A stretch of 64,000 nt of DNA from Parascedosporium putredinis (Eukaryota > Ascomycota > Sordariomycetes > Microascales > Microascaceae), in contig CASHTG010000008.1 of assembly GCA_949357655.1 (NCBI GenBank), forward strand, positions 868,001-932,000. Direction: 5' to 3'. This document shows positions 45,131-57,136 of this stretch, one piece after another. The notes under the pieces were generated by a model. That model did not search any database, had not been told where the DNA came from, and saw only the letters and a program-made list of their open reading frames with translations. How positions within the stretch are numbered: position 1 is the stretch's first letter; the number at the start of each line of letters is the position of its first letter. The position numbers and the translations under genes are program-made.

Positions 45131-46839
45131 ATGCGTCTCTCCACGGTCCTCTTCGCGGCGGTCGCCGAGGCCCAGTTCAACCTCCAGGGTCTGAACCACT
45201 TGCGCTTCGGGTGCGAGCAAATCACCATCGAGCGCCTGGATCCCCTCGTGAACCCGGGCCAGGCCCCGACGCCGCACATGCACCAGGTCGTCGGCGGCAA
45301 CGCCTTCAACGCGTCCATGGCCTCGACCGACATCGCCAAGATCGCTACCTGCACCACGTGTGGACCCGCCGACGATTTTTCCAACTACTGGACGGCCAAC
45401 TTGTACTTCAAGGCGCGCAACGGGACTTATAAGCGCGTGCCCCAGAAGCCTAACCGGTATGTTGTCGCCATGGGATGGAGAGAGAGAGAGAGAGAGTTGT
45501 GTGTGGGTGTGTGGTGTGATTTGCTATGAGCCCGGGGAGGAATGGAGACTTGATGCGCATCCAACTTGTAACTTGAGTGGTGCATGATGTTAACAATCAT
45601 CTCTAGATTGCTGTTCGGTGACAGGTTCACGACCCAGACCAACGGAGGTGTCACGGTCTACTACATCGCCCCAGGAAAGGGCAAGGTCACCGCTTTCCAG
45701 CCCGTAAGTAACCATGATTTGTTTTGTTTCGGCTCTAGAACCTCCAAGTGAGAGTTAGAGCGCGAGGCCTTTTATGGAGAAGTTGGCTCATGGAACGTTT
45801 TGTCGGAAATCTAGGGCTTCCGAATGCTCGTCGGCGACCCGACCAGGCGTGAGCCCCTGTACAAGTCGCAGAGCTGCTTCCGCTGCTTCTCTGGCCCAGA
45901 CTACCAGGGCGACAACCAGGCCCCTTGCGCCGACAACAGGTTGGACTTTGAGGGTTTCCCCAACATGGCCTGCCTCGGCGGCATCCGTTCCAACGTTCTG
46001 TATCCCACGTAAGTGTACCTTGCCCGGCTCTTTGTCACCACCTAGAGTGCTCTCGACTTTTCTTTGCCGTCTTTGGCCGAGTTTTCAATATTAACCGGGT
46101 CATCCATAGCTGCTGGGACGGAAAGAACCTCGACAGCCCCAACCACCAGGACCACGTCGCCTACCCTGCGAGCGGCCCTTCGAGCTTCCTGTCGACCTCA
46201 GACTGCCCCGCTAGCCACCCGGTCAAGATTCCCCAGCTCATGCTCGAGGTAAGCCTAGAGACTGAAAGCAAACAACCCTGCTTTTAGTTTTGCCGTTTCC
46301 ATTTTGTGTTGGCTCGCCCCCAATACACTTTTGTCTTCTCTCAAGTTCCACCCTCCCTTCTTGATCTGTCGAAGCTGACTTGGAGTGCGTCTGGTATAGA
46401 TTATCTGGGATACTACCGGATTCAACAACCAAGCCGACTGGCCCGAGGATGGCTCGCAACCCTTCGTTCTTAGCACTGGCGACTCTACGGGCTACGGCCA
46501 GCACGGCGACTACGTGTTCGGCTGGAAGGACGACGCTCTTCAGCGAGCCATGGACGACAACGGCTGCTTCAGCGCTACTTGCGGTAGCCAAAAGTCGCAG
46601 GATATCGCCGCGGCGCAGAAGTGTGTCATTGACAAGACCGTCCTCGAGGACGTTGACGGATGTAAGTGGTCGTCCAAACCTTCAACCCGTCCAGATAGAG
46701 CCTCTGCCACCCACGTCGATTCTCTATCCGAGTCTCACTCACCTGTCTCGCAAATTGGGAGGCTGAGTTTTCTATGAAATGTGACTAATATGCGACTGTC
46801 TTAGGGTTGACCGAGCTCCCTGGTGTCCCCATGGGTTAA
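45131..46839 (+). CDS. Secreted DUF1996-domain protein
   Basis: Six exons (45131-45456, 45625-45703, 45815-46008, 46110-46248, 46400-46661, 46805-46839) join exactly to 344 residues without any frame break. After a short signal (MRLSTVLFAAVAEA), DUF1996 hallmarks follow in order: LRFGCEQITIERLDPLVNPG, PHMHQVVGGNAFNASM, CTTCGPADDFSNYWTA, FRMLVGDP, CFRCFSG, GGIRSNVLYPTCWDGKNLDSP, HQDHVAYPASGPSSF, CPASHPVKIPQLMLEIIWDT and GDYVFGWKDDALQRAMDD. The conserved His and Cys suggest a metal-dependent or disulfide-stabilised secreted enzyme; the function of DUF1996 is not established, and the domain is common in fungal secretomes, sometimes with WSC or CBM modules, absent here. The 168-bp first intron contains a GA microsatellite at 45478-45496. 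Confidence 0.92.
45478..45496 (+). repeat. (GA)n microsatellite inside intron 1 of the DUF1996 gene
   Basis: Nine to ten GA repeats followed by a GT-rich stretch. Length here is likely unreliable in an indel-prone assembly. Confidence 0.8.
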
Positions 46840-49674
46840 GGTGATCTCATCTGTAAAACAAAGAATTCAATTCAAGGACTCGGCCGTAGCGAAATGGAAC
46901 TGGGTCACGATCTCGGCAGGACCAGGCCCCGGGCTTTGGTGTCTGGCACTCACTTTCTTCACATGGATTCGATATGGGATTCTTGCTAATACCACGTCCC
47001 GTGCTTTTTTGTTGCATACAATTTCTTACCTAGATTGACACAGACGTACAGACATGGGGGACACTTTTGTGACTTCAGATACACTGTGAATAGTTAACTG
47101 CCTCCCTCCCTTCCCCCTTTTCTGCCCCATAATAAATCACGGCTGTTGGCCGAGCAGTTGCGTTGAATTTCCACCCATTTCATTGTAAGCATGGTTGATG
47201 AACATTTCACGGACGAAACAAGGGGGATTTCTCTTCTCCAAGTGGATTTTGTTGTATTAAACGGCACCCAAACCCTGACACGGCGGCAGGGAAGAAGTTG
47301 GCCCAGAGGATGTGTCTCTCGACGAGGACGGGGCCAGTGAACAAGATGGAGTAAATGAGTGGTGGGGAAGATCATGACGGTCCACAGGTACTGCGCCACA
47401 TTGGAGGACGACCCCATCGAAATAGAGTATCTTTTTTTCGGGCCACGGAGCTCACGGAGAGAAAAGGAGGAAAGGAAGTAAGCTTGATGGAACTAAACTT
47501 GCCTATGGAATGCGGGGGAAAAGTTCAGATGGAAAAGCAGCCGCCATGCTCTCTTTGGACGCGTGCGAAGACCCATCGTATAGTGTGAGTCGGGAGAGGC
47601 CACAACAGCTAAAAAGTAGTGGACTGCACAATTTGAACGAGGAAGAAAAAGAGATGTGACATCACGTCACGGGCTGAATTCGGGCCTGGAAACTTGGAGC
47701 GTCAAAGAGACAGGCGGCAAACGCGTCACGGTGTACGGGCATGAGGATAACTCCCCGAATGGAGGGGCGATGCACCCTTTTCGCATCTCGCAACCAGGAA
47801 ATTAGCGATCGACAAGGTCGATCGCCACATTCACTCCCTCGAAACTAGATACTTGTAGGATTTTGTTTTGTCACTTCAATGGAGCCAAGAAAACCAAGGA
47901 CAATAAGAATCAGCACGAGGAAAATAAAACACTTTGAAAAATTTGATCAAGGCGTTGGAACAATGGTTGGTGTGACTGAATACATTGAAAGTAAACATGC
48001 CAAAGAAGAGCGAAAGTAAACACAAAGGACAAGGGACATTGAACGCACAAACAAAACAAGGGAATTGAAGAACGCCTCGTTCGCCCTGAACTGCTGTGGA
48101 ACCAATCCGTCCCCTGAATATTGAATGTGATCAATGCTTGAATGGCACAAGGAGGAATGGATCATTCCATCGGCTTCAATGTGATTGACCGACCCCACCG
48201 CCCCTCGCGCCGCCCCTTTGAACTGCTCAGGGGGCCCACAGTGGCGGTCCGATCTCGTTTCGGGGAAGATGATGGCTTTTGCCCTTTGACCCATTCATTC
48301 CTTGCTGGAGACATCCATTGGAGGGGAAGGAGAGCCTGCTCGTCACGTCTCGTCCGCTGTGGATTACGATCATTATTCATCGTTCTCAAGGGAGCCTTTG
48401 AGTCTCGATAGCCGAGAGAGGCGATGGGAAATTCAACTGCCTTTCATGTGTCATTGTGTTGGGACGGGAATTGATTGAAAAAGACATGTGGAGTGCGCGA
48501 TACGAGATGGCGTGGTGGGAGTCTCATTCTTCCCAAACCAAGGTCCCCACTGCCAACAAAGAAAGGCCTTGATGTGTTCAGCTTGCTCGCAGTTGATCTC
48601 AGCTGTCCTCAATGCGACGCAGGCGAACCGTCTGCTCCAAAATCACGCTTCCCAAGTGTTGTTCTGCGCTAAGCTCAGAAGGGTTGGAAGTGATCCTTGA
48701 CAAGGGGCCCCAAAAGAGGTGGAGTGCTTGCTTGGGGGTACGTACCTGCACAGCCCTCCCCTTTATTGCTTTCTCAAGCACGCGAAAGGGGAGGAGCTCC
48801 TTGTACTTGTGCCAGACAAGGCCAAGCCGGGAAGGAGGGAGAAAACAAAGAAAGAAAAGAAGGGCACAGAAGGCAACCTCGCCGTGCGACGCCATTTTAG
48901 CACGATGTACCCGCGGATACACGGCATCGCAGGCTCGCTACCTGGGGTTTTGTTTGGCGAGGCAAGGGCTAGAACCTCTAATGTCTCAGTGGCAACGTCG
49001 CCACATACCGTATTGAGGCAACTTGTACAGGCAGCTGACGAACGAGGACGGGAGTACCGACCCAGTCAACCAGCCCAGTCCAGGCGTCTTGTCCCTGGAA
49101 AAGCGCACTTTGCACAGCGGTCCCTGCACCGTGGTCCAATCGAAATTGGGCCGTTCGTATTTCATGCTGTGGACGAATGATTGGGTTGGGTGCGGTCTCC
49201 GATTCCCATCAGGGGGAACAAGCGCACTGGGTTCTGCTCCGGGCTGGGTGGTTCCCTGCCCGCGGTACCTTGGAAAGTCGCGTTCTGGGTCTTGCGTTGT
49301 ACCTGCAGGACACGAGATCGCCGGGAGGGAGAGAGCGAGCCAAAAAAAAAAAAGAAAACCATCTTGGACTTGTTGGGCTCTCAGCTAACCTTTCTTCTTC
49401 CCGCCCTATTTTCTACTCAGCAGCTTCCAACCTTTTTTCTTCTTCTCCTCGACATTCCTTCTTCCGTCCTTGGAGAAACTACGATCATTACCTTTTCATT
49501 CACTCGCTCTCTCTCTTTTCCATTTCCCCTAATATATTCCCCTTCCCTCCTTTTTTCTTGCTCAACAGCCGACCAAACGAAGCGAGTCAGTCTCCTTGTC
49601 TTCATTGTCTCTCGTTTTTTTCTTCACGCCTCGACACACGCGTGAACCCTGTGAAACCCTTTTTCCCGCCCACC
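46840..49674. other. Long intergenic region (2.8 kb) before the GH17 gene
   Basis: No protein or RNA gene recognised. Purine-rich (48840-48870) and A-rich (49340-49351) tracts occur. The last 300 bases are strongly pyrimidine-rich (separate entry). The length suits a strongly regulated promoter. Confidence 0.55.
49388..49640 (+). promoter_or_regulatory. Pyrimidine-rich promoter/leader of the GH17 glucanase gene
   Basis: The stretch is dominated by CT and TTC tracts (TTTTTTCTTCTTCTCC, CTCTCTCTCTTTTCC, TCTCGTTTTTTTC), ending about 35 bases before ATG 49675. CT-rich tracts immediately upstream of the start are typical of strongly expressed genes in filamentous ascomycetes, where they help to place the transcription start. 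Confidence 0.65.
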
Positions 49675-50855
49675 ATGCGTTTCTCGACCGCCGTTTCCGC
49701 CGCCGCGCTCGTGGCCTCGGCCGCCGCCGCCGACAACTACCTCGGCTTCAACTCCGGCTCGACCAAGGCCGACCGCTCCGCCAAGTTCAAGAAGGACTGG
49801 GTCGCCGAGTTCACCACCGCCCAGAACCTCAAGAACGCCCCCGGCACCTTCAACGCCGTACGCCTCTACACCAACATCCAGGCCTACTCCGAGGATGACC
49901 CCATCGAGGCCTTCGAGGCCGCCATCGAGACCAACACCTACATCCTCCTCGGCGTCTGGACCTCGGGCACCCCCAACATCGACAAGGAGCTCAGCGCCCT
50001 GACCAAGGCCATCAAGAAGTACGGCGACAAGCTGACCAAGCTCGTCATCGGCATGTCCATCGGCAGCGAGGATCTCTACCGCAACTCCGTCACCGGCGTC
50101 ACCAACAAGGCTGGTGTCGGCGCCGACCCCGACGTCCTCGTCGGCTTCATCAACGACTACCGCCAGGCCGTCAAGGATACCCCCTCTCCTCCGTCCCCGT
50201 CGGCCACGTCGACACCTGGGATGTTTGGGGCAACGCCACCAACAAACCCGTCCTCGACGCCGTTGACTTCCTCGGCGTTGACGAGTACCCCTACTACGAG
50301 ACCGGCAAGGGCAACAACATCGAGAACTCGGGCCAGCTCTTCGACCGCGCTTTCCGCGCTACGATTGCCGCCGCCGGCGATAAGCCCGTCTGGGTTACCG
50401 AGACCGGCTGGCCTTCCAGCGGTCCCGACTGGGATCTCGCCGTCTCTAGCGTCGAGAACGCCAAGTACTACTGGGACGAGATCGGCTGTCGTGTCCTCTT
50501 CAACAAGTACCCCACCTTCTGGTACACCCTCCGCGACTCCAACCCCGACAACGAGATGAAGTTTGCCATCACCGACAACCTCTCCACCACCCCTCTCTTC
50601 GACCTCAGCTGCCCCACCACCTTCAAGACCCCCGATACTTCCGATGACGATACCGACAGCTCCGGCTCCGGCTCCGGTTCCGGCTCTGGCTCTGGCTCGG
50701 GCTCTGGCTCTGGCTCTGGATCGGGCTCTGGTTCCGATTCTGGCTCGGATAACTCCGCCGAGGGCTCTAACGCCGAGAACTCGGCCTCCAGCTACACCCT
50801 CTCCATTGCCTCCGTCGCCCTCGGCGTCGTTGGTGCCTTCTTCACCTTCTTCTAA
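49675..50855 (+). CDS. GPI-anchored GH17 beta-1,3-glucanase with Ser-Gly linker
   Basis: Hydrolyses or remodels wall beta-1,3-glucan. The intron-less frame starts MRFSTAVSAAALVASAAAA (signal peptide) and, with one C added to CCCCC 50180-50184, closes at 393 residues. GH17 blocks: YLGFNSGSTKADR, FNAVRLYTNIQ, ILLGVWTSG, LVIGMSIGSEDLYRN with the proton-donor Glu, VGHVDTWDVWGN, DFLGVDEYPYYE and KPVWVTETGWPSSGP with the nucleophile Glu. A (Ser-Gly)n tract follows at 50660-50745 (about 25-30 residues), then a Ser-rich end and a hydrophobic C-terminus (SIASVALGVVGAFFTFF) preceded by small residues, a GPI attachment signal. It matches the EglC-type secreted endo-glucanases of ascomycetes. A 5' pyrimidine-rich leader suggests strong expression. 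Confidence 0.92.
50660..50745 (+). repeat. Ser-Gly coding hexanucleotide repeat
   Basis: About thirteen TCCGGC/TCTGGC-type hexamers coding for a flexible Ser-Gly linker between the GH17 domain and the GPI tail. Copy number should vary between strains and is error-prone to assemble. Confidence 0.8.
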
Positions 50856-51227
50856 GAAGTTTGCCGATCCTCGGTGAATACGAAGGTGATAGATTTAAGA
50901 AGCGAGAAAGAGCTTGGTTCCGTGAACCAGGGGAAGAACCCATACACAAATGCATGTTGAATAGAGACTTGGAGTTCACGGGGCAAATTCATATTTTTTT
51001 ATATACATAGGGATCATATATCAGGGCTACGCGCAATCTCGCATTCTCGATAATTTCCCCAATTCTAGAGATTATCTATTAATTCATTCTGCTTCTCCTG
51101 CTGCCTCTACTCTGCCCCCATGTTCAGTGACATGACATAGATGCCGTAACCGATCTGATCTGACCCGCGTCTTGGCGAGCGTGCAACCCTTGCTTGCCAA
51201 GCACGCCTCGTCCCCGAGCTAAACCAC
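50856..51227. other. Convergent 3' spacer
   Basis: AT-rich sequence (for example near 50990-51090) between two 3' ends. No gene recognised. Confidence 0.6.
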
Positions 51228-52030
51228 CTACTTCTTCTCGGCAAATTCGATGTTATACACTTCGCGGTCCTGTCCATACTCCTGAGGCCGGTCGCCGACA
51301 TCCGCCATCTTGCACGCGATGTCGACCAGCGGCACCGCGAAATGCTTGCCCGTTCGGCAATACGCAGCCATGAGATCATTTCCGTTCGTGATGGCCCCTA
51401 CCGAAACCCATACTCGTTAGCATACGGTACATCCTATCCTTTTCACTCGATTTTTCCATTTCCGTCCACTTACCGCTCGACCAAAGATTCCCATCCTGGA
51501 TCCACCTATACTTATCCCCCACCAGCTTCGCCTTGGGATACTTGGCCTGCAGCGCCGGCTGCAGCTCCCGCGGCCCGCACGCCTGCCGCCCGTCGAGGAT
51601 CCCCGCGTCCCCGCACAAAAGATGCCGCTGCACACGCTCAGCACGTCCGTGTTCGCGTTGGCGTGGTGGTCCCGCACGAACTGGAGCGTCGCTTCGGCGA
51701 ACCCGCTGCGCGGATCGGGGCCCGGGATGAAGAGGATGTCGAGCTTGCCGGCCTGCACCTCGGGGTCCGAGATGCGGTGCGTGGCCAGCAGCTTGGCGCC
51801 CGACGTGAGGGCCATGACGCCCTTGCCGGCATCGCTGCCGTCGTCGGCGGTGCCGTTGATGTAGACGATTTGCACGGTAGGGCTGGCGTTGACCAAGTCG
51901 ACGGGAGGCCGCTGGCGATCTCGAGGTATTCTCGGCTCAGCATGCCGAGGATGTCGACGCAGGCGGTGTCGAGGAACTGGGTGTCCGCTGTGAGGAGGAC
52001 GCCGACGTGGATGACCTTGGAGGATGCCAT
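51228..52030 (-). CDS. DJ-1/PfpI (ThiJ) superfamily protein (two apparent frameshifts)
   Basis: ATG 52030 opens MASSKVIHVGVLLTADTQFLD. Exons are 52030-51474 and 51397-51228, with a 76-bp intron starting GTAAGTGG. One base missing from GGG 51903-51905 and one from AAAA 51617-51620 (plus-strand letters); repaired, the frame closes at 242 residues. DJ-1/PfpI blocks are DTACVDILGML, ILFIPGPDPRSGF and the nucleophile elbow SVCSGIFLCGDAGILDG, whose Cys is the presumed catalytic residue. Fungal members include isonitrile-hydratase-like, glyoxalase III-like and class I amidotransferase-like proteins; this copy lacks an obvious AraC-type extra domain. It sits next to the Zn2Cys6 regulator and may share its control, but that is inference. 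Confidence 0.82.
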
Positions 52031-52629
52031 TTTTGTGTGCGTGGGTAAATAAGGAGAGGAAAACAAAACTTTTCTATCGGGTGTCTAGCGCTGTGTGCTG
52101 AGCAGGAGGGAATGATGGAAATGGGGGAATGGAGGATGAGTGAGAATGATGTTCAAGTTTGATGGGAAGGTTCAGAGCCAGAACACACGTTGCTATTTAT
52201 ATAGCATCGGTTCCTTGCATTCCGAGACGTTTCTTCAATCCTCATGCTTATTTCCTAGCGTGCCGGTGGGTATGCCTGAGCGCGCGCCTTTGGCCGGCTC
52301 CGAAGCGCCTCGGAGGCTGTTGCCAAGGCCGATCCGCTTCGGGGTTCAACGCAACCGGCCAAATCGTGCCCCGACTCAGGGCCGGCCTTGGCGCGCGATC
52401 CTTTGCGGGGTCTGAAACGAACGCCATGCCACACGCCGTGACCGTTGATTCTGCTGCTACCCGTGGAAAGATCTGGGGTGGTGGCAAACATTCATTGTGG
52501 CTTGCATAACACCGCTGGCTCGGCTTCACATAGAACCGCCCGTCATGAAGATTATAATACACGCTTTGATTTTCTAAGAGAATTTCTTTCGTCTTATTCT
52601 TATTGTTACATCTAGCCCGCGGGATAAAC
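52031..52629. other. Intergenic, promoter of the DJ-1 gene and 3' flank of the regulator
   Basis: No gene recognised. Both the DJ-1 gene and the regulator read leftward, so this interval serves as the DJ-1 promoter. Confidence 0.55.
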
Positions 52630-54897
52630 TCACTGCTCGCCCCAGCCTAGCGTCATTGTCGCCCATAGATCGTGGTATATCCGCCGAGGACTTGTCTGTG
52701 CAGCCGGCACCTCCTGAGTCCCCAACGCAGCCTCAACCACGGAAGACTCCTGTATCCTCGGCACCTCGACCACCGCAGCGTGCGTCGCAAAGTTATCCAG
52801 CGTCCCCATCCCGGGCATCGTCATCGGCATGTCGTCCCACAAGTGCAAGTACTCGTCCAGGCTCCCATCCATCATCGGACACCTATGCCTCTTATCCACC
52901 TCCGCGCGCTCCTCCTTGGCGATCCTATCCTTGTACTTTCTCAGCAACACCCTTATTATGATCTGGCTAGCGGATTTAATATCCGGTGCTCGTTTCGGGA
53001 CTGACGCAAAGTCATCCGCCGGGGCACCGTCCTCCTCTCCCGCCCCCGCACGGCAAATCTTCTCCAAGCACTCGGCGTACCTGAGCTCGGACCTAGTCCG
53101 GCGGTGATCCCACCCGGGCAGCTCCCTTAGCGGGAAGCACAACTTGGTCCCCACGATAAGGCACGTAATGACCTTGACCCACTCCAAGGCGGAAAAGTCG
53201 CCGTGCTCGAGCTCGGCCGCGACGTCAAACAGCCTCTTCATGAGCGGAACCGACGCCCAGATCCTGCTGCTGAGCTGGCTCGACACCTTGCCCGGCGTCT
53301 TGCCGCTCGGCGCTTTCCACAGCTCGTGGCAGTAGAGGAAGACCTCGACGAAGAGGTTCCCCAGCACCACGGCTGGCGAGGCGTCCGCGCCCGCGGGGCC
53401 CAGGGTCTGCCACTCGCGGAGCTGTGCTTCTAGGCCTAGGGTCATGAAGTGGGCTTCGCGGCCCTCGCCGTTGGATGTTTTGGACATCACTGCGACTTCC
53501 CGGGCTACGTAAGCGTGGCGGGCGAGGTGAGCGAGGACGACGTCGTCTGGGCGGGTGGAAGATAGGAAGGCTTCGACGCATGTGGATGTCCACGATGTGT
53601 ATGAAGGTGGTTCCCACGAGGCCCAGGTCCGTATAACTGACAGCCTGTTTCAAGAAAGTATTGTGGTTAGCGGTTTATATCCTATCTAGGCGAATGGGCG
53701 CAAATGAAATAACATGAGAATTGTACTTACGTGCAGATTATGTAGTAGCTGGCCAGATATGCCCTGGCATCCTCCATCTGTTCGGGGGTGAGAATAGCGT
53801 GTTTGTCGTGACCTCTGGGAAGTCATTCAATTCAAGGTCATGAAGCATATCATTGATCATGCGTAGATATTGGAATACACGCTTATCCTTGAACCGAAGG
53901 TGAAAGGGGTACCTAATTCACGTTAGACCCGAGATCCACGTCAAAACGCCGCTCCCTACGAAACAGGCACTCACCACGCGCAATAGACGAGAAGCCCCTG
54001 AAGAAGCTGCAGGCTTCGCTCGCCACCGGCAACCACCTTGAGAGCCAACACCTTTCTGAATTCTTCGTCGTACAGCCCGTGGCCCTGTAGCGTCCTGCTG
54101 CTACTCGTGCAGGCGAGGATCGCCAGCAGGACAAAAGGCCGATCTCGCGACATGGACTTGACCGTCTCCCCGTCCCCGAGCACGATGCAAGGGAAATAGG
54201 GCAGCATCCTGCGGAAGGAATCGAGCAGCGTGGTCGCCGACTCGACGTTGAACTGCGGCTGCAGGCAAAACGACTGGATGCTGCGCGTCCAGCTCGTCGC
54301 GGCGGCCGCGCAGGAGACGGACGAGGGCGGCGAGGGGAGGAATTCGCGAGCGTCGTCGGAGCTTTGAGTCGCGGGGGCGATCAGGTCGCCTAGGCACTCT
54401 TCGTGCATTTGGATGAGTGAGTCGAAGGCCGAGGTGGCCTCTTGCTCGTCGCGCATGCGAAAGTCGATGCTAAAGGTTTGGCTGGGTGCAATGGCTTGTT
54501 CCACGGGTTGGCCGTTCCTGGGGGCCAAGTCAGTATAACGAGGTAAACCATGCATGAAGCCCCTTTATCCATTGATGGGGAAGCTATATAAGGAGAGAAA
54601 TACTTACTCTTTTGCCCTTCTAGTCGCCCTCTTCTTGGCGCCGGTCCGCAAGACACACTCCCTCTTGTGTTCGGAGCACCGTTTGCATGGTCCGCCCCGG
54701 GGACCGGGGATGCATTTTAGCTTCGATCCCCGACAGGCCTCACAAGCGATGCCGGATTTTGCGGCAGCGAGCGCCCGTCCCTGGACTGGACATGTCGGCG
54801 CCGACGACGCCCAGCTACTGGGGGTGGCCATCCCGTGTGCACTTGCTGATTGCAAATCGTTGGGGACTGAGGAATGAGTTACTGTAGTATGTCCCAC
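52630..54897 (-). CDS. Zn2Cys6 fungal transcription factor
   Basis: Four exons: 54897-54608, 54517-53975, 53912-53731 and 53644-52630; with one C added at GGG 53817-53819 (plus-strand letters) phases close at 676 residues. The binuclear zinc cluster lies near residues 50-77: C-x2-C-x6-C-x8-C-x2-C-x6-C (CEACRGSKLKC ... CKRCSEHKREC), followed by a basic stretch (KKRATRRAK). The long helical middle region carries a fungal-specific regulatory domain pattern (FRRMLPYFPCIVL, DRPFVLLAILACTSS, EEFRKVLALKVV). No coiled coil is obvious after the cluster. The first ATG (54897) gives a 22-residue extension; an in-frame ATG near MATPSSW is an alternative start. It reads in the same direction as the O-methyltransferase upstream, suggesting a pathway-specific regulator, but no backbone synthase is visible. 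Confidence 0.87.
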
Positions 54898-55414
54898 CTC
54901 CGTGATTGAGATTAGCTAAGAGAATAGGCTCTGAAAGCGCGTGATGTGCTATGTTTGCAAGCGAAATTCTAGAGGAGAGAGTAGTGCCTAGCGTTCTTGC
55001 GACCGGAGGGAAATGCCGGAGTGGATGGCTCGCGCGGTGAAGAATAGCGAGTCGGGGTTGGATTTGGCCGCTTCCTCCGACAAGCTTCGGAGCTTTCGAA
55101 TACTTGCTCGTTGCGCCCCACTCGACAGCTGGCATTTACTGCCCGCTTTTCCCGAGTGGAACCCGCGAGATTCCTTCCGCGCCCTGTCGGCTCAGCTTCC
55201 TCATACCCGTCACTCATAATCATAATGGCCCATTCCTACCCTAAAAAGTGCCGATTGGGTGGATAGATCTATTACTTGTGGCTTCAATCCATGTTTCACG
55301 GAATTCGTTGAGCATCCTTGACATAACACTGAGCTCTGATGAAGATATGAACGCGCTCGCATTGGTATTACCCATCTTCTGTTCGTTTCGAATACAAGCC
55401 TTAATTATACACGA
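54898..55414. other. Promoter region of the Zn2Cys6 gene
   Basis: Half-kilobase spacer between the methyltransferase 3' end and the regulator start. No gene recognised. I see no clear palindromic CGG pair that I would call a binding site. Confidence 0.5.
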
Positions 55415-57136
55415 CTATTCAACCAACTCGCACTCAATGATGCTCTCCACGCCATTCGCTGCAGTATAGATCCCGCTAATCCGCAGCCCAGCCATCTCCT
55501 CCAGAAGAAGCCTCCAATCGCCCTCCGTCCGCTCCCGAGAGCTCAGCAACGTCAACATCATGATATCAAGGGCCGTGGCCTCCCACTGCGCGTGGCGGGG
55601 AGGGATCACGTTTTCGTTGATCAAAAGGCGGCTGTAGCCGGGCTTCATGGCCTCCTTGATACGAGCGAGGATCTGAACGTCGATCTCATCCGGCCAGTCA
55701 TGCAGGCAAGAGTGCATGTAGTACGCACGAGCTCCTATCGAGAACGGGCAATGAAAAATTAGTCAAGAGTTTGGTTTATGGTAAAGCGGGCCTCTGCAGT
55801 TCAACGGTCTGTCTGTACTTACCTTTGATGGGTTGCTCCGTATGGAAATCGTACTCCACCCGCTCAATCTTGCTATCGAGATCGATGATCTGGCCGAGGA
55901 CGGGCTGGAGATCCTGCAGGATTAATCGACCAGGCGCGTTCGGGTGTTTCTGTCGAAACTCGGCCAGGTCGTGGCCCATGCCGCCGCCGATATCAACCAG
56001 GAGCGCGTCGCCCTCGCCGAACTCGACGCCGTCAATCAGCCGCTCCTTCACCGGGTAGAAGCCGTCGTCCATCCAGGACGGGCGGCCTTGGCGGTAGCCG
56101 CCCATGTGGTGGTTGAATTGGAACCCGTGGGGCGGGTTGGCGTGCAGGTACTCGAACATGTTGAGCTTGGTGTTGTAGGCGTACTGGAGAGAGCCGTCCG
56201 AGATGCTCTGCGGCGTCTTGTAGCCGTTCTTCATAGCGTACTCTGGGAATTTTGATAGAGACGCCATGAGGCCTCCGGAACTATGGGAATGCACCGTTAG
56301 TATTATGCCCCTCGTTTTATTGACATGAAAAGCTACTCTTCGCGTAGCGTGTGGTATTTTTCTTCACTTACAGGCATGGGTATCCATCACCGATGATGGG
56401 GATGGTGAGGGAGCTGGAAAAATTGGTCGGCTGGTAAGTGTCGGTGTCGACCTCTTGGATATAGCCCATGGATCCGAGATGGCGCATGAGTCGGGCTGCG
56501 ACGAACTCCTTCGTTAGCTATTGCCCGCTTAATGGAACAGACTGTACCCATCGCGCGTGCGGAGGCAGGGATCGGTACAAGGCTTACATAGTAGAGAAGG
56601 GTCGACGCCAATCTTGTGGGCCAGGTCTTGGGACTTTTAGGGCTGCCATCGCTTTCTGCAAGCGCGACAAACAGACCGGTGTCAACCCCGACAGTGAGTG
56701 CCGCCATGGCAGACGGCTAGACAGTTGTTAGAAACCCGCCTGGTAGATTTCTCGTGGGTTAGAGGGAGCCGAGACAACTTTGGACTTACCTGGGCCCAGC
56801 AGTGCTTGATCATGGTTTCTCGGGGCGTCTCCAAGGCGCGCACGAGGGAACGCGCCTTTTCGACGAGGGCGAGACGAGCCTGCTCATCACCGCCGGAAAC
56901 TTGCGCGCCGAGACTGGATATCTCCTGCGTGAGCTCTGCTACGCTGTCAAGATTATTCGCCTTGAGCGCCACGGAGACGTCGACGACTGGCTTCTTGACG
57001 ATGCCGGTAGACGTGCCATTGACATGGGTCGGCGCCTCGGTCGAGGGATCTTGGGGGCACCGCCGTCGATTCCGTTTACCGCGGGCTCGCCCATTACAGG
57101 AAGGGCCGTTGGCTCCTTCAGTATGTCGGTGCTCAT
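55415..57136 (-). CDS. SAM-dependent O-methyltransferase (secondary-metabolism type)
   Basis: Transfers a methyl group from S-adenosylmethionine to a phenolic or enolic hydroxyl. Five exons (57136-56790, 56716-56588, 56495-56372, 56280-55823, 55734-55415) close at about 459 residues after two one-base repairs (near 57050-57057, and at GG 56624-56625). Blocks: SLLSRLMRHLGSMGYIQEV winged-helix dimerisation, PIIGDGYPCL, RPSWMDDGFYPVKERLIDG, SAM motif I LLVDIGGGMGHDLAEF, RLILQDLQPVLGQI, and catalytic YYMHSCLHDWPDE with the base His, then INENVIP and SSRERTEGDW. It resembles fungal sterigmatocystin-type and other class-II O-methyltransferases used to decorate polyketides or flavonoid-like phenolics. 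The substrate is unknown. It is adjacent and parallel to the zinc-cluster regulator. Confidence 0.88.

Noticed and set aside
49177..49674. A long upstream extension of the GH17 frame
   Set aside because: The extension is translated pyrimidine-rich leader. The ATG at 49675 is followed by a textbook signal peptide.
2013..57136. Mass pseudogenisation of the region
   Set aside because: The breaks are single-base, run-associated and uniformly losses in unrelated genes, with full-length families recovered after minimal repair; technical error explains this better than decay.
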